Source: Pseudomonas mandelii
GTDB taxonomy: Bacteria > Pseudomonadota > Gammaproteobacteria > Pseudomonadales > Pseudomonadaceae
Reading direction: 5' to 3'
DNA: 64,000 nt
Assembly: GCF_006438925.1 (NCBI RefSeq)
Contig: NZ_RCZA01000006.1
Coordinates: 124,001 to 188,000 of the forward strand
Shown here: in pieces, positions 27,689 through 37,733 of the stretch
How the letters are laid out: each line of letters begins with the position of its first letter
Numbering within the stretch: the stretch's first letter is position 1
Notes under the pieces: model-generated
What the model saw: the letters and a program-made list of their open reading frames with translations, nothing else
Told to the model about the DNA's origin: nothing
Databases searched by the model: none
Translations under genes and position numbers: made by a program

Positions 27689-28605
27689 GAGATCACCTGC
27701 GCGGCGGCCACACGGGCAACATCGTCGAGCATCAGGTTCGCTCCCAACATCCCGCCCGACAGACTCCATGCGACGCCATCGACCTGCCACACCTGCCCTT
27801 GCCGCGGGGCACGCATCTGCTTCCACAGCGGGTGTTGCACCAGGCTCTCGTAGTTGCGCTGCACCGCCGCGTTCTGCGCGCGCAGGAACACAAAAAAGAT
27901 GTCGGCATTCACCACCGCAAGGCTCTCCTTGCTGGTGAGTTTGATCGATACCCCGCTCGCCTCCCGGCTGCTGTCACTCCAGTTGAATCCCAGCTCGGTG
28001 AGCACAGACCCCGGGAAACTCGCTGGCAGGTAACTGCGGATATGGTCTTCGCGGATGTCCAGAATCGACACCGTCGGAGGCCAGCGTCCGGCAAATGTCT
28101 GCCGCAGTTGCTGACACAGTTGTGCCACGCGCTGCTGCCATCGGTTCAGAATCTCGTCGGCCCTCTGTTGCTGGTGTAATGCAGCGCCCATCAGCGCGAG
28201 GGTCTTTTTGAACTCAAACACTTCCTCCAGCATCAGCACCGGGGCGATCTGCTTGAGTAACGGTGCAATACGTTCGTGGCGAAAGCGCGAGGCAACGATC
28301 AAGTCCGGCTTGAGCAGTGCAATGTCTTCAAGGCTGGGCTGGGTTTCCAACCCGACATGGGGTACAGCGCCCAGAGCTGCGCGCAAATAACTATAGGTCG
28401 GTTTTTCGCTCCAGGAATCAACCACGCCACACGGGGTCACGCCCAACACCACGGCGCAGTCGGTGGCGCCCTGAAACAGGGTGATCACCCGCAACGGCGC
28501 GGCGCCGGTCTCGGCCCACGCCGGCGCAGAAAACCTGAGGGCGAGCGCCCCCAGGGACAGGCGCAACAGCGTGCGCCTGGAGGGTTCACGTCGCGGTTCA
28601 GGCAT
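27685..28605 (-). CDS. cbrA: Ferric-siderophore periplasmic binding protein (CbrA-like)
   Basis: About 306 residues from ATG 28605, which overlaps the preceding synthetase by 8 bases. A twin-arginine-like signal ([23 protein letters not shown]) precedes a type III periplasmic binding fold with the helical backbone typical of FhuD/Fec[26 protein letters not shown] and [18 protein letters not shown]. It carries the ferric siderophore to the CbrBC permease. Confidence 0.9.
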   Translation of the reverse strand: MPEPRREPSRRTLLRLSLGALALRFSAPAWAETGAAPLRVITLFQGATDCAVVLGVTPCGVVDSWSEKPTYSYLRAALGAVPHVGLETQPSLEDIALLKPDLIVASRFRHERIAPLLKQIAPVLMLEEVFEFKKTLALMGAALHQQQRADEILNRWQQRVAQLCQQLRQTFAGRWPPTVSILDIREDHIRSYLPASFPGSVLTELGFNWSDSSREASGVSIKLTSKESLAVVNADIFFVFLRAQNAAVQRNYESLVQHPLWKQMRAPRQGQVWQVDGVAWSLSGGMLGANLMLDDVARVAAAQVIS

Positions 28606-30445
28606 TACGATCGAGCCTGTGAAACGGGTTGACCACCTGCCCTTTGCCAAACGGCATGCTGCCAGGGCCGCCCGCGCGTTCGATCATCGGGGTGAGCAGC
28701 AATTTCTGCGGCCAATGTGGCGCTTCGAACAACTGGTGCTTGATCATGATCCGCGCCTCGGCGTCAAACTCGAGGGTGTCGATCAACTCGTTGAGCACTT
28801 CGCCCATCGCCGTCCACAACCCGGTCGCCGGCAATGCATAGACCTCAGCCAGCGTATCGATGATGGCGCGGAGGTTGACCTGAATGCCCAGGGTCTGCAA
28901 CCAGAACAGCAGGTCTTCAGGGCGATCGTGGTACAGCGTGTTGGCGTGCCCCTTCTTCAAGCGGTAAGCCGGATCAGCCAGACCGTTGCGTTCCAGCCAC
29001 GGCACGAAGATGCGCAACGAATCGTGATCGCGCAGCAGCAGACCCTGGGCGTAACCGGCCTTCCACACCAGCACCGCATTCTGCCCGTGAATTTCCCCCA
29101 GCATGCCGATGCGGAACATCCGCAGGTTGATATCGAAGAAGCTGTGGCACAGCTCGCGGAACAGCGTCATCACCGACGCGGCGTTGGCCGGCAGTTGACG
29201 GTAGCCCATCCAGTCATCGAAGAAGTGCTGATTGCTGCCCGGCAGCGGTGTGCCCAATGCAGCCATGGGCACCAGTCGAGTGTCCGAATCTTCCAGCAGC
29301 GCCGACGGATAGCCGCGAACCATGGCCGACAGGTGACGCGGCGCTTCGTCGAACAGCGTTGCGTCTGGCGGCATGAATGCCCACCACTTGGTTTCGTCGC
29401 ACAGGTGCAGGGACCGTTGCAGTGTTTCATCCTTGCTCAGTGCTTGACGCAGCAGCGCCTCGCTCAAGCCGCCATTGATCATTTTTACTGCGGGCAAATA
29501 ACGCGACGCGCCCAGTGAATAGATCGCCATCGGCAACTTGAGGTAATCGGCGCTGTTGAAGCACGGGGTCATCGAGCGCAATGACGAGGTGGCGAAAAAA
29601 TCACCGTCGGTGAAGTCCAGTCGATGGCAATCCCCCTTGGTGAAAGCGTCGCCGAGCTGTGCCTCCAGCACGTGTTCGAACTGCCACGGGTGCACCGGCA
29701 GCGCGATGTGGCTCTGGGCAATGCCCCGCTGCTGCAGCTCTTGTTGCAAGTTGGCCTGCAACAGCGGCGGCAACAGGTAGTGGGCGGGATAACTCTGTGC
29801 CAGGTCCGTCACACCGTCGCCGCATTGCAGCAACGTGCGATCGACCGCAACCCAATTGAGCGCCACCGGACGAGCAAACTCCGCCTGATACTGCTGATAT
29901 TCCGCGTCGTCCAAACCCTGCTTGGCTTTGGCCAGCGGATGGTAGGGACGATCTCGCAGCGAAGCCCACTGTTCCATCGTCAGGAAAAAGTCCGCGTTGC
30001 TCTTTTCCAGCAAGCGTTCGCTGTCAACCCGATGGGCCAGGGACAACTCGGTTTGCCGAACGCTGGTGCGCAGCACATCCAGAAACAGGGCGAAGCCTTT
30101 TTCATTGTCCGGGTAGCGATCGGTCATGCCTGCCAACACCTGGGTCGTAAATGCCTCGGGTGATAGCGCGGTCAGCTGCTCATTCTGTCGCGCCCAAACC
30201 GGCGTGCCCGGAACTTTTTCCCATTGCTGGGTAATACCGGGACGCAGGGCAATGACGATGCAGCCTTGGGGATCGCTGGGCCATTCCCAGATCCGTTGTT
30301 TGGCGCTCAACCCGGTAAACGGCTGATCGGCCGATGACGAGGGCGCTACCAGATTCAGCGGCTCGGTACCGAAAAAATGTTCGGCCAACAAACAATCGAC
30401 CAGATCCTGCATCACCTTGTCGGCGGCCATTGTGGTGAAGTTCAT
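28598..30445 (-). CDS. acsA: NRPS-independent siderophore synthetase (AcsA-like)
   Basis: About 615 residues of the IucA/IucC family. These adenylate a carboxylate and join it to an amine or alcohol. The HPWQFEH nucleotide-binding block is in the middle, KLPMAIYSLGASRYLPAVKMINGG follows, and GEIHGQNAVLVWKAGY is the catalytic/ATP-binding block. The ATG at 30445 follows AAGGAAAAT, 4 bases after the aldolase stop at 30450. By analogy with Dickeya and P. syringae achromobactin genes it makes one of the last amide bonds. Confidence 0.9.
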   Translation of the reverse strand: MNFTTMAADKVMQDLVDCLLAEHFFGTEPLNLVAPSSSADQPFTGLSAKQRIWEWPSDPQGCIVIALRPGITQQWEKVPGTPVWARQNEQLTALSPEAFTTQVLAGMTDRYPDNEKGFALFLDVLRTSVRQTELSLAHRVDSERLLEKSNADFFLTMEQWASLRDRPYHPLAKAKQGLDDAEYQQYQAEFARPVALNWVAVDRTLLQCGDGVTDLAQSYPAHYLLPPLLQANLQQELQQRGIAQSHIALPVHPWQFEHVLEAQLGDAFTKGDCHRLDFTDGDFFATSSLRSMTPCFNSADYLKLPMAIYSLGASRYLPAVKMINGGLSEALLRQALSKDETLQRSLHLCDETKWWAFMPPDATLFDEAPRHLSAMVRGYPSALLEDSDTRLVPMAALGTPLPGSNQHFFDDWMGYRQLPANAASVMTLFRELCHSFFDINLRMFRIGMLGEIHGQNAVLVWKAGYAQGLLLRDHDSLRIFVPWLERNGLADPAYRLKKGHANTLYHDRPEDLLFWLQTLGIQVNLRAIIDTLAEVYALPATGLWTAMGEVLNELIDTLEFDAEARIMIKHQLFEAPHWPQKLLLTPMIERAGGPGSMPFGKGQVVNPFHRLDRNA

Positions 30446-30449
30446 CCGA

Positions 30450-31223
30450 TTATTTTCCTTCTGCTGAAGTGGCGGCCAATTTGGCCTGGAGGGCACGAAA
30501 AGCGATGCCACGCTCGTCACCCAAAACAAAGCTTTTTACGCCGCGAGCCAACCATCGTTCGTGGTCGCCCGGCTGACGTGGAATCGCGCAATACGGCACG
30601 CCCGCGGCGCTGGCTGCCTGCCAACTGGCGAGCAGCGCTTGCTGCACCTCGGGCCGGTCAATCTGCCAGGGCAGGCCCATCGATTGCGACAAGTCGGCGG
30701 CCCCTTCGAGGATCATGTCGAGGCCGGGCACAGCGGCAATTTCTGCCGCCCGCCGCACACCTTCGGCACTTTCGATCATCGCCACGACCATGATTTGCTC
30801 GTTGGCCAGCGCGACGTACTCCCCCAGGCTGTGTTTGCCAAACGCACCGGGGCGACCGGCATTCAGGCTGCGGGTGCCCTGCGGGTGGTATTTGCAGGCA
30901 CGAATGCTTTCAGCCAAAGGCTCTGGGCCTTCGATCATCGGCAAGACAATGCCCTGGGCGCCACCATCGAGCAGGCGCAGCAGGGTTTTCGGATTGAGGT
31001 CGGCCACCCGCACCAGCGGGGTCAGCGCGTAACTCTCGGCGGTGCGGATCATGTTCTCCACGGTCTCGGGATTGATCAGCACGTGTTCCATATCGATGAT
31101 CACAAAATCAAAACCCGCCTCGGCAATCAGTTCGATGGCCGCTGGCGACGGAATCGAGCTGATCAGGCCGTAGACCCGCTCACCTGTTCTGAGCTTCTGC
31201 TTGAGCAAATTGGTCCTCAGCAT
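30450..31223 (-). CDS. acsB: HpcH/HpaI-family aldolase/citrate lyase-like (AcsB-like)
   Basis: A 257-residue metal-dependent pyruvate-aldolase fold. Visible motifs are GFDFVIIDMEHVL, VRVADLNPKTLLRLLDGGAQGIVLPMI and VVAMIESAEGVRRA with its metal-binding Glu. It overlaps acsC by 7 bases. In achromobactin operons this gene is always between the two synthetases. A role in supplying the citrate-type or keto-acid building block has been suggested but is not established. Confidence 0.88.
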   Translation of the reverse strand: MLRTNLLKQKLRTGERVYGLISSIPSPAAIELIAEAGFDFVIIDMEHVLINPETVENMIRTAESYALTPLVRVADLNPKTLLRLLDGGAQGIVLPMIEGPEPLAESIRACKYHPQGTRSLNAGRPGAFGKHSLGEYVALANEQIMVVAMIESAEGVRRAAEIAAVPGLDMILEGAADLSQSMGLPWQIDRPEVQQALLASWQAASAAGVPYCAIPRQPGDHERWLARGVKSFVLGDERGIAFRALQAKLAATSAEGK

Positions 31224-33082
31224 GATTGCGGCCGGAACGCGTGCAGCGGATTCGGCACCGATTTGAAACGACGTTCGCCGTCGCCCAGCAGGCGGCGCTT
31301 GGTCAGCTCTTCCACTTCATAGAACGGCGCAAAAACATCAAACGCCGCATAACGCGGACGGTGTTGCGGATGCTCGGCCTGGTAAGCAGTGATGACCTCG
31401 GCAGTCATCTGCCAGAACCCGGCTTCTTCCAGTTGGTAATGCTGATGCAGGAAGATCGCCATCTCGGCCAGGGCGATGAAAAAGAACGAATCACAGGAAA
31501 AATCCCGGACCGCATCCACGTCGTCGGTGAGGATGAACGAGTTGCGATTGAGCTTGGCGTGGCTGGCGGGCAGCGGCACCAGGGTCGGGCATAGCTCGGG
31601 GCGCCCCAAGTGCTGCGGTGAATAGCGCACGCCGTCATGGAAGTCTTTCAGGGCGATACGTTGCGGCCAGCCCTGCTTCACGATCAGGACGATGTTCTGC
31701 CCATGGGATTCCATGCCGATGCCTTCGGCGTACAGCATGTGAATGATCGGCGACACTGCCACCTGCAACAGTTGGCGCGTCCAGGCGTGTAGGCCGTACT
31801 GAGCAATCCACGCATCGATAAACGGGGTCTGTGCACCGCTGCCGTAGCGATTGTCCACGGAACTCAGACCATTGAAAGGCACCGCCTGCTCGTCGTCTTG
31901 CAGGTACTGGTGAATGCTCTCGCGCCACAGGGTGCCCATCGTGCCATAGGCCTGGGACATCCGCGTGGCGGGCAGTTGATCGTAGTCAAAGCTGACGCCA
32001 ACCACTTCGCCGAGAATCACAAAGCCAAGGTCGCGGGCGGTGCTGTCGCTGCCGATCAACTGCTGCAACCAGTCGGTGATGATCGGGCCGTTCATCACCG
32101 TATGCCGGGCCAGAATTCGCGTGCTGGAGGTGTTGGTCATGCTCAGCGCGAGCTTGACGTAAGGCCGCTTTTTCTCAGTGACGTTGGCCAGGGTGCGGAT
32201 CGACTGCTGCGCCTGATAACGGTCATCGGTAGTGCCCAGATAGATCACCTCACCGCTGACCAGTTCTGGGTAGAACACGGGAACAATGACGTTTTCCCAC
32301 TGCCACGGGTGCACCGGCATCAGCCAGTAATCGCCCATCGCCTTGCCTTGGTCGGTAAGGCTCTCAACCAGGTGCTGCCAGCGCTGAAGTCCGAATTCCG
32401 TCTGGATAAACCCGTTGTAATCCAGGTGCTGCGAGATATTCATCGCCCCGCAGGACTTGGCCACGGCCAGCCAGACAATCGCGATGGGCGCGGCAAATTC
32501 CGGCCCGTAACGGGCGTTGTCCTTGAGCGAGAAACCGATGCGCGATTTGTAGCAAGGGTGATAGCTGTGGGCGTCCATGAAGTGCTGTTCCAGCGCATCG
32601 ACATCCAGTTGATGGGTTGGCTTGGCCGCTTCGTAACCCTGACTGCGCGATTGCAGATCCTTGAGCAGGGTCTGCTCCAGTTCATGAGTGAAGCGTGGCA
32701 GGTGCGGGCTGTCCTGAAGTTCGCTCAACAGCTCTGCCAGTGCTTGATGAAGGTGCGGCCGGTGGCGCGCGCCCAACGCGTCAACGCGTTCGAGACTGGC
32801 ATAGTCGAGGCGGATCAACTCGAAGCTTTCGCTGAGCAATCCGCTGCAGTGGTACTCCACCGGTTGTTGCTGCGCATCGACGCCGCTGACGACAAAATGG
32901 TATTGGCCGCCATCGAGGGGCGAATGGCGATACAGCAGGACGTTTTCATACAACAGCGTTTGCAGCAGTTGGCCCACCACGCGCTGCTCCACTTGCTGAT
33001 AGTGGCGGGGATCGGCCGTCGCCAGCCAGACGCCTGGCGCTGAATCCGCAGCCTGAGGTGTTGCCTGTGAAGAAGTCGCCAT
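31217..33082 (-). CDS. acsC: NRPS-independent siderophore synthetase (AcsC-like)
   Basis: About 621 residues of the IucA/IucC family: MPVHPWQWENVIVPVFYPE, KLALSMTNTSSTRILARHTV and GMESHGQNIVLIVKQGW. Three in-frame starts (33100, 33088, 33082) are possible. 33082 has AAGG at the best spacing; the choice affects only six residues. It follows the MFS exporter by a small gap. Confidence 0.9.
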   Translation of the reverse strand: MATSSQATPQAADSAPGVWLATADPRHYQQVEQRVVGQLLQTLLYENVLLYRHSPLDGGQYHFVVSGVDAQQQPVEYHCSGLLSESFELIRLDYASLERVDALGARHRPHLHQALAELLSELQDSPHLPRFTHELEQTLLKDLQSRSQGYEAAKPTHQLDVDALEQHFMDAHSYHPCYKSRIGFSLKDNARYGPEFAAPIAIVWLAVAKSCGAMNISQHLDYNGFIQTEFGLQRWQHLVESLTDQGKAMGDYWLMPVHPWQWENVIVPVFYPELVSGEVIYLGTTDDRYQAQQSIRTLANVTEKKRPYVKLALSMTNTSSTRILARHTVMNGPIITDWLQQLIGSDSTARDLGFVILGEVVGVSFDYDQLPATRMSQAYGTMGTLWRESIHQYLQDDEQAVPFNGLSSVDNRYGSGAQTPFIDAWIAQYGLHAWTRQLLQVAVSPIIHMLYAEGIGMESHGQNIVLIVKQGWPQRIALKDFHDGVRYSPQHLGRPELCPTLVPLPASHAKLNRNSFILTDDVDAVRDFSCDSFFFIALAEMAIFLHQHYQLEEAGFWQMTAEVITAYQAEHPQHRPRYAAFDVFAPFYEVEELTKRRLLGDGERRFKSVPNPLHAFRPQSC

Positions 33083-33107
33083 AGTCATAACCTTGTCCAT
33101 GAAAGAA

Positions 33108-34541
33108 TTAACGGTGTTCGAGGGCTGAGGGCAATGCCTCGGCCGGCTCGTCGGATGCGTGAACGGGAAAACGCCAGGCACAGGGCAATGCCAGCAGGAT
33201 GAGGATGCCGGTGGCCAAGAAGACCTCGCTGATGGCCCCCGGAGTTGCCACCGAAACAACGCCGTTCGCTGTCTCGGCGGTCAGGCGAAACTCCAGCCAG
33301 AGCGAGGCAATCACAATGGCCAGTGACGAGACGAGACGACGGGAAATGTTGTTCATCGCCGCGCCCTGGGTGACCATCGGTTCAGGCAGCGCATCGAGCC
33401 CTGCGGTGGTGATGGGGATGTAGGACAGGCCCAGCCCGGCGCCGCGGACCATCATCAGGAAGAACACCACACCGATTGAAGCGCCAGCCCCCAGCATGCC
33501 CAATCCCAGCGTGGCGCCCCCGGTCAGCAGCAGCCCCCAGAGCACCACGCCACGCGGGCCGTGACGGTCCAGCCACTTGCCGCCGAGATGCCCGAACAGG
33601 CTGGCGAACATCGCCGTGCACAGCAGCGACAGGCCGGTCCAGATAGCGCTGAAGCCCATCACTACTTGCACCAGCAGCGGCAGCAGGACCAGGCATTCGA
33701 ACATGCCGACCGACTGCACCACGGCGATGATCACGCTCAAGCGATAACCGCGCAGGGCAAAGATGCGCAGGTTAAGCAGCGGCGCGGTTCGGTTCAGTTC
33801 CAGTCGTACAAACGCGACCAGACACAGAATGGCCGCCAGCAGCATGCCGAGGTTGAGCGGATCAGTGAGGGCTTCGGCATGGCGCAAGCGGCCAACGGCA
33901 ATCATCAGCAGACCGATGCCCGTCGCGATCAACAGGTAACCCGCCAGGTCGAAAGGTTTGCGTTCCGATGCTTCAGAAGCCGGCAGCACGCCGATGCCAA
34001 GGATCAGCGCCAGCAGGCCAATCGGCACATTCATCAGGAACAGCGAGCGCCAACTGAACCACTCCAGCATCAGGCTGCCGCACAAGGGCCCCAATGCCGG
34101 CGCCAGCATGACCGCCGCGCCCCACAGGCCGGTGACCCTGCCCCGCTCGCCCTTGGCGTACACCGAAAAAATGATCGCCAGCGACAGCGGAATCATCAGT
34201 CCGCTGGCGATCCCTTGCACCACGCGCGCGGCAATCACCAGCGCGATGGAGTTGGCCAACGCCCCCAGCAGCGATCCGCAGACAAACAACGCCACGCCCC
34301 ACAAATAGAGAGATTTGCGCCCCATTCGCTGGCTGAGAAAACTGGTGAGGGGCATGGTCATGCCCATGCTCACCATGAACGCAGCCACAATCCAGGTGGC
34401 CAACAGCGGGCCGATTTCAAAGGCTTCCATAAACGCCGGCAACGCCGGGTTCAGGGAGCTGTTGTTCAGGCTGACCGTCAGCGTGCCCAACAACACATTG
34501 ACCACCACCAACCAGCGCGGCACGGCAAACGTCAATCCCAC
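33108..34541 (-). CDS. yhcA: MFS multidrug-type exporter, probable siderophore efflux (YhcA-like)
   Basis: About 477 residues of the DHA2 family with around 14 membrane segments. Motif A-like FLSQRMGRKSLYLWG and motif C-like VVQGIASGLMIPLSLAI are visible. The start GTG 34541 overlaps acsE by 10 bases and has GGAG upstream; the frame beyond it is a shadow of acsE. In achromobactin clusters the MFS gene sits between the decarboxylase and acsC, as here, and is presumed to export the siderophore. Confidence 0.88.
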   Translation of the reverse strand: MGLTFAVPRWLVVVNVLLGTLTVSLNNSSLNPALPAFMEAFEIGPLLATWIVAAFMVSMGMTMPLTSFLSQRMGRKSLYLWGVALFVCGSLLGALANSIALVIAARVVQGIASGLMIPLSLAIIFSVYAKGERGRVTGLWGAAVMLAPALGPLCGSLMLEWFSWRSLFLMNVPIGLLALILGIGVLPASEASERKPFDLAGYLLIATGIGLLMIAVGRLRHAEALTDPLNLGMLLAAILCLVAFVRLELNRTAPLLNLRIFALRGYRLSVIIAVVQSVGMFECLVLLPLLVQVVMGFSAIWTGLSLLCTAMFASLFGHLGGKWLDRHGPRGVVLWGLLLTGGATLGLGMLGAGASIGVVFFLMMVRGAGLGLSYIPITTAGLDALPEPMVTQGAAMNNISRRLVSSLAIVIASLWLEFRLTAETANGVVSVATPGAISEVFLATGILILLALPCAWRFPVHASDEPAEALPSALEHR

Positions 34542-35743
34542 GGGGCGACTCCGGCTTCTTGCACAAACACCTGCGGCGGTCGCGGATGACAGAGGAAATC
34601 GGCGTGGGAGATGTTGTAGCCATAGGCACCCGCCAGGGGCAGCACCAGCATGTCGCCGATCTCCACTTCCGTGAGCGGGCAATCGCGGCTCAGCACATCC
34701 TTGGGCGTACAGAGTTGTCCCACGACGGTCCACTTCTGTTGTGGCGCCGTTGGCGTTACGCGATGCCGGGGCAGATGAATGACCGGGTGATCATGGCCCT
34801 GGGCAACCGGCAAACGGAACTGATGAGTGCCGCCCCGACAGACCAGGAAATGCTTGCCGTGACTGGTTTTCCTGTCCAGCACTTCAATGGCGTAATAGCC
34901 GCAGAAGGCGCTGATGAAACGACCGGGCTCAAAGCGCACGATAGGCGCATCGGCACACGCTGCAAGGCTCTGCCCCAAATGCGCACACAAGCGCTGCCAA
35001 TCGAATTGCTGCGGCCCGAGGTAATTGACGCCGATGCCACCGCCCATATTGAGGTGGGTGATCGCCGTAGGATCGGCCGACAATGCTTTCCATTGCGGCC
35101 AGCGCTGCAGGTACAGATCAAGCAACTGTTCATGGCGTTCCACCAGCGACTGATGGGACATCGCATGCACATGGAAACCCTTGAGCCGCAGGTGGCTGGC
35201 GTTATCGACCCAGCTGACCGCCTGAGCCAGTTCCGACTCATCGATCCCGAATGGCGTGGCCGTACCGGCCATCGCCAGTTTGCTGGAGAGCGGCGACGGC
35301 AGTTCGGGGTTGATCCGCAGCAAGACGTCTTGCACGCGCCCCGCTTCCAGTGCCAGCCGTTGCAGACGGACGATTTCATTCAGACTTTCGATGTGAATCG
35401 CCGCGACCTGGTGTTGCAGCGCCGAGCGCAGATCGGAGTCCAGTTTGCCGGGACCGGAGAAGATGAATGGCTTGCGCGTCGGGCAGGCCTGGAGACGATC
35501 GATCTCGCCGCCGGAGGAAATCTCGAACCCGTGCACCAATGGCGCGACGGCGGCCAGGATTTGCGGTTCGCTGTTGGCCTTGATCGCGTAGTAAAGCTCC
35601 ACGCCTTCGGGCAGCGCTGCCATCACTTGCGTCACGTGCTGTTTCAGCGCGTCCAGGTCATAGATGAACAGCGCCAGCGGATCTTCTTGTTGTGTACGGA
35701 CTTCGTCGATCGCGGCCACAACCGTTGCGGGCAGCTTATCCAT
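34532..35743 (-). CDS. acsE: PLP-dependent decarboxylase (AcsE-like)
   Basis: A 403-residue alanine-racemase-fold (group IV) decarboxylase. The PLP Lys is in ELYYAIKANSEP (about residue 54); GFEISSGGE and HLNMGGGIGVNY bind the cofactor phosphate. In achromobactin synthesis AcsE makes the ethanolamine part by decarboxylating the serine moiety. It overlaps acsD by 8 bases. Confidence 0.9.
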   Translation of the reverse strand: MDKLPATVVAAIDEVRTQQEDPLALFIYDLDALKQHVTQVMAALPEGVELYYAIKANSEPQILAAVAPLVHGFEISSGGEIDRLQACPTRKPFIFSGPGKLDSDLRSALQHQVAAIHIESLNEIVRLQRLALEAGRVQDVLLRINPELPSPLSSKLAMAGTATPFGIDESELAQAVSWVDNASHLRLKGFHVHAMSHQSLVERHEQLLDLYLQRWPQWKALSADPTAITHLNMGGGIGVNYLGPQQFDWQRLCAHLGQSLAACADAPIVRFEPGRFISAFCGYYAIEVLDRKTSHGKHFLVCRGGTHQFRLPVAQGHDHPVIHLPRHRVTPTAPQQKWTVVGQLCTPKDVLSRDCPLTEVEIGDMLVLPLAGAYGYNISHADFLCHPRPPQVFVQEAGVAPWD

Positions 35744-37520
35744 GCTTGGCCTCCTTGCCCCACGGGGACACCAGACTGACGTAGCTGGCCTGGCGATCAG
35801 CCTTGGCTGCCAGGCGGACTTTCAGGTTGGTTTTGCAGGCAATCGGCTGGCCGGCGATCAGTGCGTCCAACTCCGGCGCAGCGCGGGTCAATTCGGCGCG
35901 GATGCTGATCAATTGCTGCTCCACCCGTTGCCACATCAGCGGCGCCAGGTGCGGACGCTCCCAGCTCAAGGCCAGTACCGCCTCGGACAAGTTGTTGACG
36001 AACAGGCAATAGACGATGCGATTCCAGCCCTGCTGGCGGGAATAGAGCAGCGACTCACGCACCCGAGGATGGACGTCTGCGTCGATCCGGGAAGCACCCA
36101 GTTCATCGGTCAGTTTGACCCCTTCGAAATCCCGCAGCAGCAAGCGTTGTGGACGACCGTTGTCATGCACCAGCACGCTGTTCTGCAAGTGCGGTTCCAT
36201 CACGATGCCGTGATTGAAGAACAACGCCAGCACCGGCCGTAGCAGCAGCGCCTGATAATCGTCGAACCAGCTCAACAGCTGTTGGTCGTCGATGTCATTG
36301 CCGTTGAACCGGCTCAGGAACTCATGCACCAATGGCGGCAAATGCAGGCCACGAGCGAACAACGTACCGGCCATGATGCTGCAGTCGGTGCCGGTGTCGA
36401 GGCAGAAGTTCTCCCGCAGGATCGCCCCGGTCTGCTCGCGGAACCAGTGGTTATCGGCTTCGCTGGCCTGTTGCGGTGCCCAGCTCAGATTGCCCGGTTC
36501 GGCCACCACCGAGAGCCCGCCAAGGGTTTCGGGTTGGGTCAATTGGAGGTTACGAAAGACTCGGTCGATCATCAGTGCGCTTTCCAGTTCGTACCAGGCG
36601 TTTTTCCTGACGCAGTTGGTGATGCGCACGTTCAGCGAGCCTTTGATGAAGAACTCATGGCCCTCGATGTACCAGGTACGGATGGACGCCGTGGGGTTGG
36701 CCATCAGCCCTGTGGCGCCAAGATCGACGATGGCCGCGGATTTCAACAAACGCTGAACCCGACCATCCTGCATGAACAGCTGGGCCTGTACCGGATGCAT
36801 GCAAATAACCGCATGCCCTGGCCGCGCCTGCGCTTGATCGGCAAAACCGGCCAGCACTTGGGCTTTGCTCAGGCCGTTGGCCCCGACGCTCAATCCTTCC
36901 AGCGGCACCTCGAACAGGTGCAACGGCGTACGGGCCTGGAATTCCGGGGCGTAGGTTTCCTGGGCCAGATGAGCTGGCCACAGGCGCGCCTTGGGTGCCG
37001 GGTGGTTCGGATGACCGAACCACAAGCCCTGCTCACTGGCGAGATAACCGCTGAGCGGTGCCGGGTGCTGGCCGTCCATGTTGTGGCCGACGATGGCGGC
37101 GGTCAGCAACTGGCTTTGCAATACCTGATCCAGCAACTCGTCGTTGCTGGCGCGGGTCATGTGTTCGCACGCCGCGAGCAACTGCTCGACGAACTCGGTA
37201 AACCTCAGGCACGACCAGTCGCCCTCGCCACGCCGCGCATAGACGTCCGACAGGTAACGGTGACTGCCCAGACCATCACGGCGGTCCACCATCACAAAGA
37301 ACTGCTGCTGGTTGGGCAGGCTGACGGTCAGGGGAATGCCCTTCCATTCCAGCCCCTCGAGGTAACTGCCCGGGGCGATACCTTGCATCTGCGTCGGCCA
37401 ACTGTAACTGAGGCAGTTTTCCGGCAAGGCGAACTCTTTGATCAAACAATTAAGCAACGCGCGCGTCGTCGCCAACTCACTGACCATATTCGATAAAACA
37501 CTGCGATCTGGATGATTCAT
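35736..37520 (-). CDS. acsD: NRPS-independent siderophore synthetase (AcsD-like)
   Basis: About 594 residues from ATG 37520 (GGAG upstream). The blocks are VICMHPVQAQLFM and GIVMEPHLQNSVLVHD, with HPVQ and HLQN in place of the HPWQ and HGQN of the other two synthetases, a difference that fits the subclass acting on free citrate. AcsD in known systems condenses citrate with L-serine in the first step. The gap of about 210 bases to acsF has no gene. Confidence 0.9.
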   Translation of the reverse strand: MNHPDRSVLSNMVSELATTRALLNCLIKEFALPENCLSYSWPTQMQGIAPGSYLEGLEWKGIPLTVSLPNQQQFFVMVDRRDGLGSHRYLSDVYARRGEGDWSCLRFTEFVEQLLAACEHMTRASNDELLDQVLQSQLLTAAIVGHNMDGQHPAPLSGYLASEQGLWFGHPNHPAPKARLWPAHLAQETYAPEFQARTPLHLFEVPLEGLSVGANGLSKAQVLAGFADQAQARPGHAVICMHPVQAQLFMQDGRVQRLLKSAAIVDLGATGLMANPTASIRTWYIEGHEFFIKGSLNVRITNCVRKNAWYELESALMIDRVFRNLQLTQPETLGGLSVVAEPGNLSWAPQQASEADNHWFREQTGAILRENFCLDTGTDCSIMAGTLFARGLHLPPLVHEFLSRFNGNDIDDQQLLSWFDDYQALLLRPVLALFFNHGIVMEPHLQNSVLVHDNGRPQRLLLRDFEGVKLTDELGASRIDADVHPRVRESLLYSRQQGWNRIVYCLFVNNLSEAVLALSWERPHLAPLMWQRVEQQLISIRAELTRAAPELDALIAGQPIACKTNLKVRLAAKADRQASYVSLVSPWGKEAKHG

Positions 37521-37733
37521 GGGTGCTCCACAGTAGCCCGCGAGGCCACTGGACACGTTATATGGCGAAAAAATTAGTTGCTGATCGACCTGTTTAACTG
37601 CCGACGAAACCCCACGTAACGACATCACTTCACTGAACCTTTTTTAAACAATCAGACGGCCAACAAAGTTACTTGCAGCAACCTCATCAAACTGCAATTC
37701 GGCGGATTGCTAACGCAACTTCGATTGATTCAT

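Noticed and set aside
36282..37496. 404-codon plus-strand frame opposite acsD
   Set aside because: Shadow of the synthetase gene on the other strand; no recognisable motif.
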